Positions 6,300 through 7,406 of a DNA stretch of 7,406 bases are shown here, piece after piece. Source of the DNA: Balneolales bacterium (GTDB lineage Bacteria; Bacteroidota; Rhodothermia; Balneolales; Natronogracilivirgulaceae); NCBI GenBank assembly GCA_007127695.1, contig SKYW01000207.1, forward strand, positions 1 through 7,406, read 5' to 3'. The first letter of the stretch is position 1. Each line of letters opens with the position of its first letter. Below the pieces are notes generated by a model. The model made no database searches and was not told the origin of the DNA. It saw nothing but the letters and a program-made list of their open reading frames with translations. A program made the position numbers and the translations under genes.

Positions 6300-6439
6300 C
6301 AACGCGGGGCATTCCTGACAACGCGGGGCATTCCTGACAACGCGGGGCATTCCTGACAGCGCTGGGCATTCCTGACAGCGCTGGGCATTCCTGACAACGC
6401 TGGGCATTCCTGACAACGCTGGGCATTCCTGACAACGCT
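6288..6439. repeat. Tandem array, 8 x 19 bp, starting inside the symporter stop
   Basis: Eight exact-length units begin at 6288, 6307, 6326, 6345, 6364, 6383, 6402 and 6421. The unit is GGGCATTCCTGACAACGCK. Units 1-3 end AACGCG, units 4-5 end AGCGCT and units 6-8 end AACGCT; otherwise all are identical. The first unit overlaps the last codons and TGA of the symporter. Because 19 is not a multiple of 3, successive TGA triplets fall in all three plus frames, while the minus strand is free of stops in every frame through the array. The near-identity suggests recent amplification. It fills most of the convergent gap between the symporter and the small minus-strand gene. No hairpin with a U-tract is present. 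Confidence 0.97.
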
Positions 6440-6488
6440 GGAAGGATTTCCGGCTCCGGTGGATGGTTTCAACCGGCTGGAAAGGACC

Positions 6489-6758
6489 CTAAAGCAGGTG
6501 GGAAAGATTGAGCTTGTGGATCGGGATGAGATACTTTGACTCAAAGGCATCTTTGTGGATGCTGTATTTGCCGGTGCCGCGGAAATCCACGATGCAAAAA
6601 CGGTCGACCACTTTCAGCACCTCCCCGATGCCGTAGAACTCCGGACTGGGGCCGTAGTACACCAGGTCCCCGCTGTTCAGATCGTTGTCAGCGCGTCTGT
6701 GGAATGGCAGGATGACCGGCAGGCGGTCGATGCGATATGGGAGTCTTTTGATGTCCAT
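6489..6758 (-). CDS. Small conserved-looking protein, possible SH3-like fold, function unknown
   Basis: From the ATG at 6758 this is an 89-residue soluble protein, not recognised as a named family. The central part (about 29-60) reads SGDLVYYGPSPEFYGIGEV, then a hydrophobic strand and IVDFRGTGKYSIH. This pattern of short beta strands with Gly/Asp turns resembles small SH3-like or KOW-like barrels; that is a fold guess only. The N-terminus is basic (KRLPYRIDRL) and there is no signal peptide. A TTG at 6800 in the same frame would extend it through a nine-T run encoding Phe-Phe-Phe, which looks non-coding. It lies 45 nt downstream of tsaE on the same strand, so it is probably the last gene of the porX-tsaE transcript. 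It is convergent with the symporter. Confidence 0.68.
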   Translation of the reverse strand: MDIKRLPYRIDRLPVILPFHRRADNDLNSGDLVYYGPSPEFYGIGEVLKVVDRFCIVDFRGTGKYSIHKDAFESKYLIPIHKLNLSHLL

Positions 6759-6803
6759 TTGAAAAACAGGTGGAAAAAAAAACAGGTGCTCAAGATACAA
6801 AAA

Positions 6804-7280
6804 TCAATCCAGCCGATGAATCATAATTTGCCGTTTGTTCTGGTCGATATGTGATATTTCCACCACCCGGCAGTTATCCGGAAGCAGTGATGCTATCTTT
6901 TCCGGCCACTCTATAAGGCAGATACCGTCGCCGTAGAGATACTCTTCCAGGCCAAGTTCAAGGGCTTCCTCCGGACGGTTCAGGCGATACGCATCCACGT
7001 GATATATCGTGATCTGACCGGAATATTCATGAACAATGGAAAACGTCGGAGACTGGACCTCCTCTTCCGGAATACGGAAGAAACGGGCGACACCCTTCAC
7101 AAAGTGCGTCTTTCCGGCGCCTAATTCCCCCCTGAGCTGCACGATATCTCCGGGCTTCAATCCGGCAGCGAATTCTTCGCCGGCCCGAAGGGTCTCTTCA
7201 ATAGACGATGTTGTAAACTGTGTAATGGAATTCACGTTCCTGTATCCTGCTGGCAAACCGGCGGATCCATCCTGCTGCAT
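6804..7280 (-). CDS. tsaE: tRNA t6A-modification ATPase TsaE
   Basis: A P-loop ATPase that works with TsaB and TsaD to make N6-threonylcarbamoyladenosine at A37 of ANN-decoding tRNAs. Numbered from the ATG at 7280 (158 residues), the Walker A motif GELGAGKT is at 51-58, SPTF at 77-80, the Walker B-like HVDAYRL at 94-100 and EWPEKI at 124-129, all in family order. The alternative GTG at 7235 gives 143 residues beginning VNSITQFTTSS. It fits the family's usual N-terminus better and has AGGA 9 nt upstream, one of the few Shine-Dalgarno-like matches here. The first 15 residues of the longer form look non-homologous, so the GTG may be the true start. The ATG lies 6 nt after the porX stop, indicating an operon. 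Confidence 0.94.
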   Translation of the reverse strand: MQQDGSAGLPAGYRNVNSITQFTTSSIEETLRAGEEFAAGLKPGDIVQLRGELGAGKTHFVKGVARFFRIPEEEVQSPTFSIVHEYSGQITIYHVDAYRLNRPEEALELGLEEYLYGDGICLIEWPEKIASLLPDNCRVVEISHIDQNKRQIMIHRLD

Positions 7281-7286
7281 CCGCTG

Positions 7287-7406
7287 TCATTTGGGCTGCA
7301 GGTAGGCCAGTGGCAGTATCATCTCCTCCATGGAAGCCCCGCCGTGCTGAAAGGTATCCCGGTATTTGTTCTGGTATTTGTTGTAGTTGGTCGGATAGAC
7401 AAAATA
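7287..7406 (-). CDS. porX: C-terminus of a PorX-like response regulator/PglZ-domain protein (partial)
   Basis: The last 39 codons enter from the right edge. They include [20 protein letters not shown] followed by ASMEEM and end LQPK. From memory of the family, this HGG-S-EEM ending is typical of the alkaline-phosphatase-superfamily (PglZ) domain of PorX, where the His is near the metal site. In Bacteroidota, PorX is the response regulator that controls the type IX secretion system together with PorY. Placement directly before tsaE also matches the gene order I recall for that phylum. The receiver domain is outside the window, so full domain content cannot be confirmed. Confidence 0.8.
   Translation of the reverse strand, partial: YFVYPTNYNKYQNKYRDTFQHGGASMEEMILPLAYLQPK

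Noticed and set aside
5979..6416. Minus-strand frame with a Cys-rich repeated peptide across the 19-bp array
   Set aside because: It is open only because the 19-bp unit lacks minus-strand stops, it continues antisense to the symporter, and there is no sign of translation signals. Kept as a finding, not a gene.
6288..6439. CRISPR array
   Set aside because: The units are directly contiguous with no unique spacers, are only 19 bp, and no cas genes are nearby.
6456..6476. Possible terminator hairpin (CCGGT/ACCGG) after the 19-bp array
   Set aside because: The stem is only 5 bp with an 11-nt loop and there is no T-run on either side.

Overview
The window reads as ordinary chromosome from a member of the Bacteroidota/Rhodothermota/Balneolota (FCB) group. 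The evidence is a PorX-type C-terminus next to tsaE, a trigger factor reading directly into what looks like clpP, start codons that are often GTG or TTG with no convincing Shine-Dalgarno sequence, moderately GC-rich coding DNA and acidic proteins. The exact lineage is an inference. No phage, transposase, CRISPR array or defence system is visible.

Layout. At the left edge, on the minus strand, tRNA-Leu(TAG) is followed by a strong intrinsic terminator, then trigger factor (tig), whose stop codon overlaps the start of a protein cut off by the window edge (probably ClpP). On the plus strand come cutA and, 19 bases later, a crotonase-family protein. Convergent to these is an NrnA-like DHH/DHHA1 phosphoesterase (minus). 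Divergent from it is thiamine pyrophosphokinase, then a sodium:solute symporter (plus). At the right, a minus-strand cluster reads porX (C-terminus only), tsaE, and a small uncharacterised SH3-like protein.

The genes are mostly housekeeping: protein folding and turnover (tig and probable clpP), nucleotide and second-messenger breakdown (nrnA), thiamine diphosphate synthesis (TPK), t6A tRNA modification (tsaE), metal tolerance (cutA), acyl-CoA chemistry (crotonase) and solute uptake (symporter). They do not form one pathway.

The most unusual signal lies in the two convergent intergenic regions. Each carries a short tandem array, 5 x 18 bp at 2942-3031 and 8 x 19 bp at 6288-6439. In both, the terminal unit contains the last codons and the TGA stop of the neighbouring gene (nrnA and the symporter respectively), so the arrays look like amplified gene ends with repeated stop codons. 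Other points worth a second look are a crotonase with Gln at the second catalytic Glu position, promoter-like TAAAAT boxes 7-9 nt upstream of the tig and nrnA starts (possible leaderless mRNAs), a terminator almost touching tig, and an inverted repeat at the 5' end of the tRNA gene.
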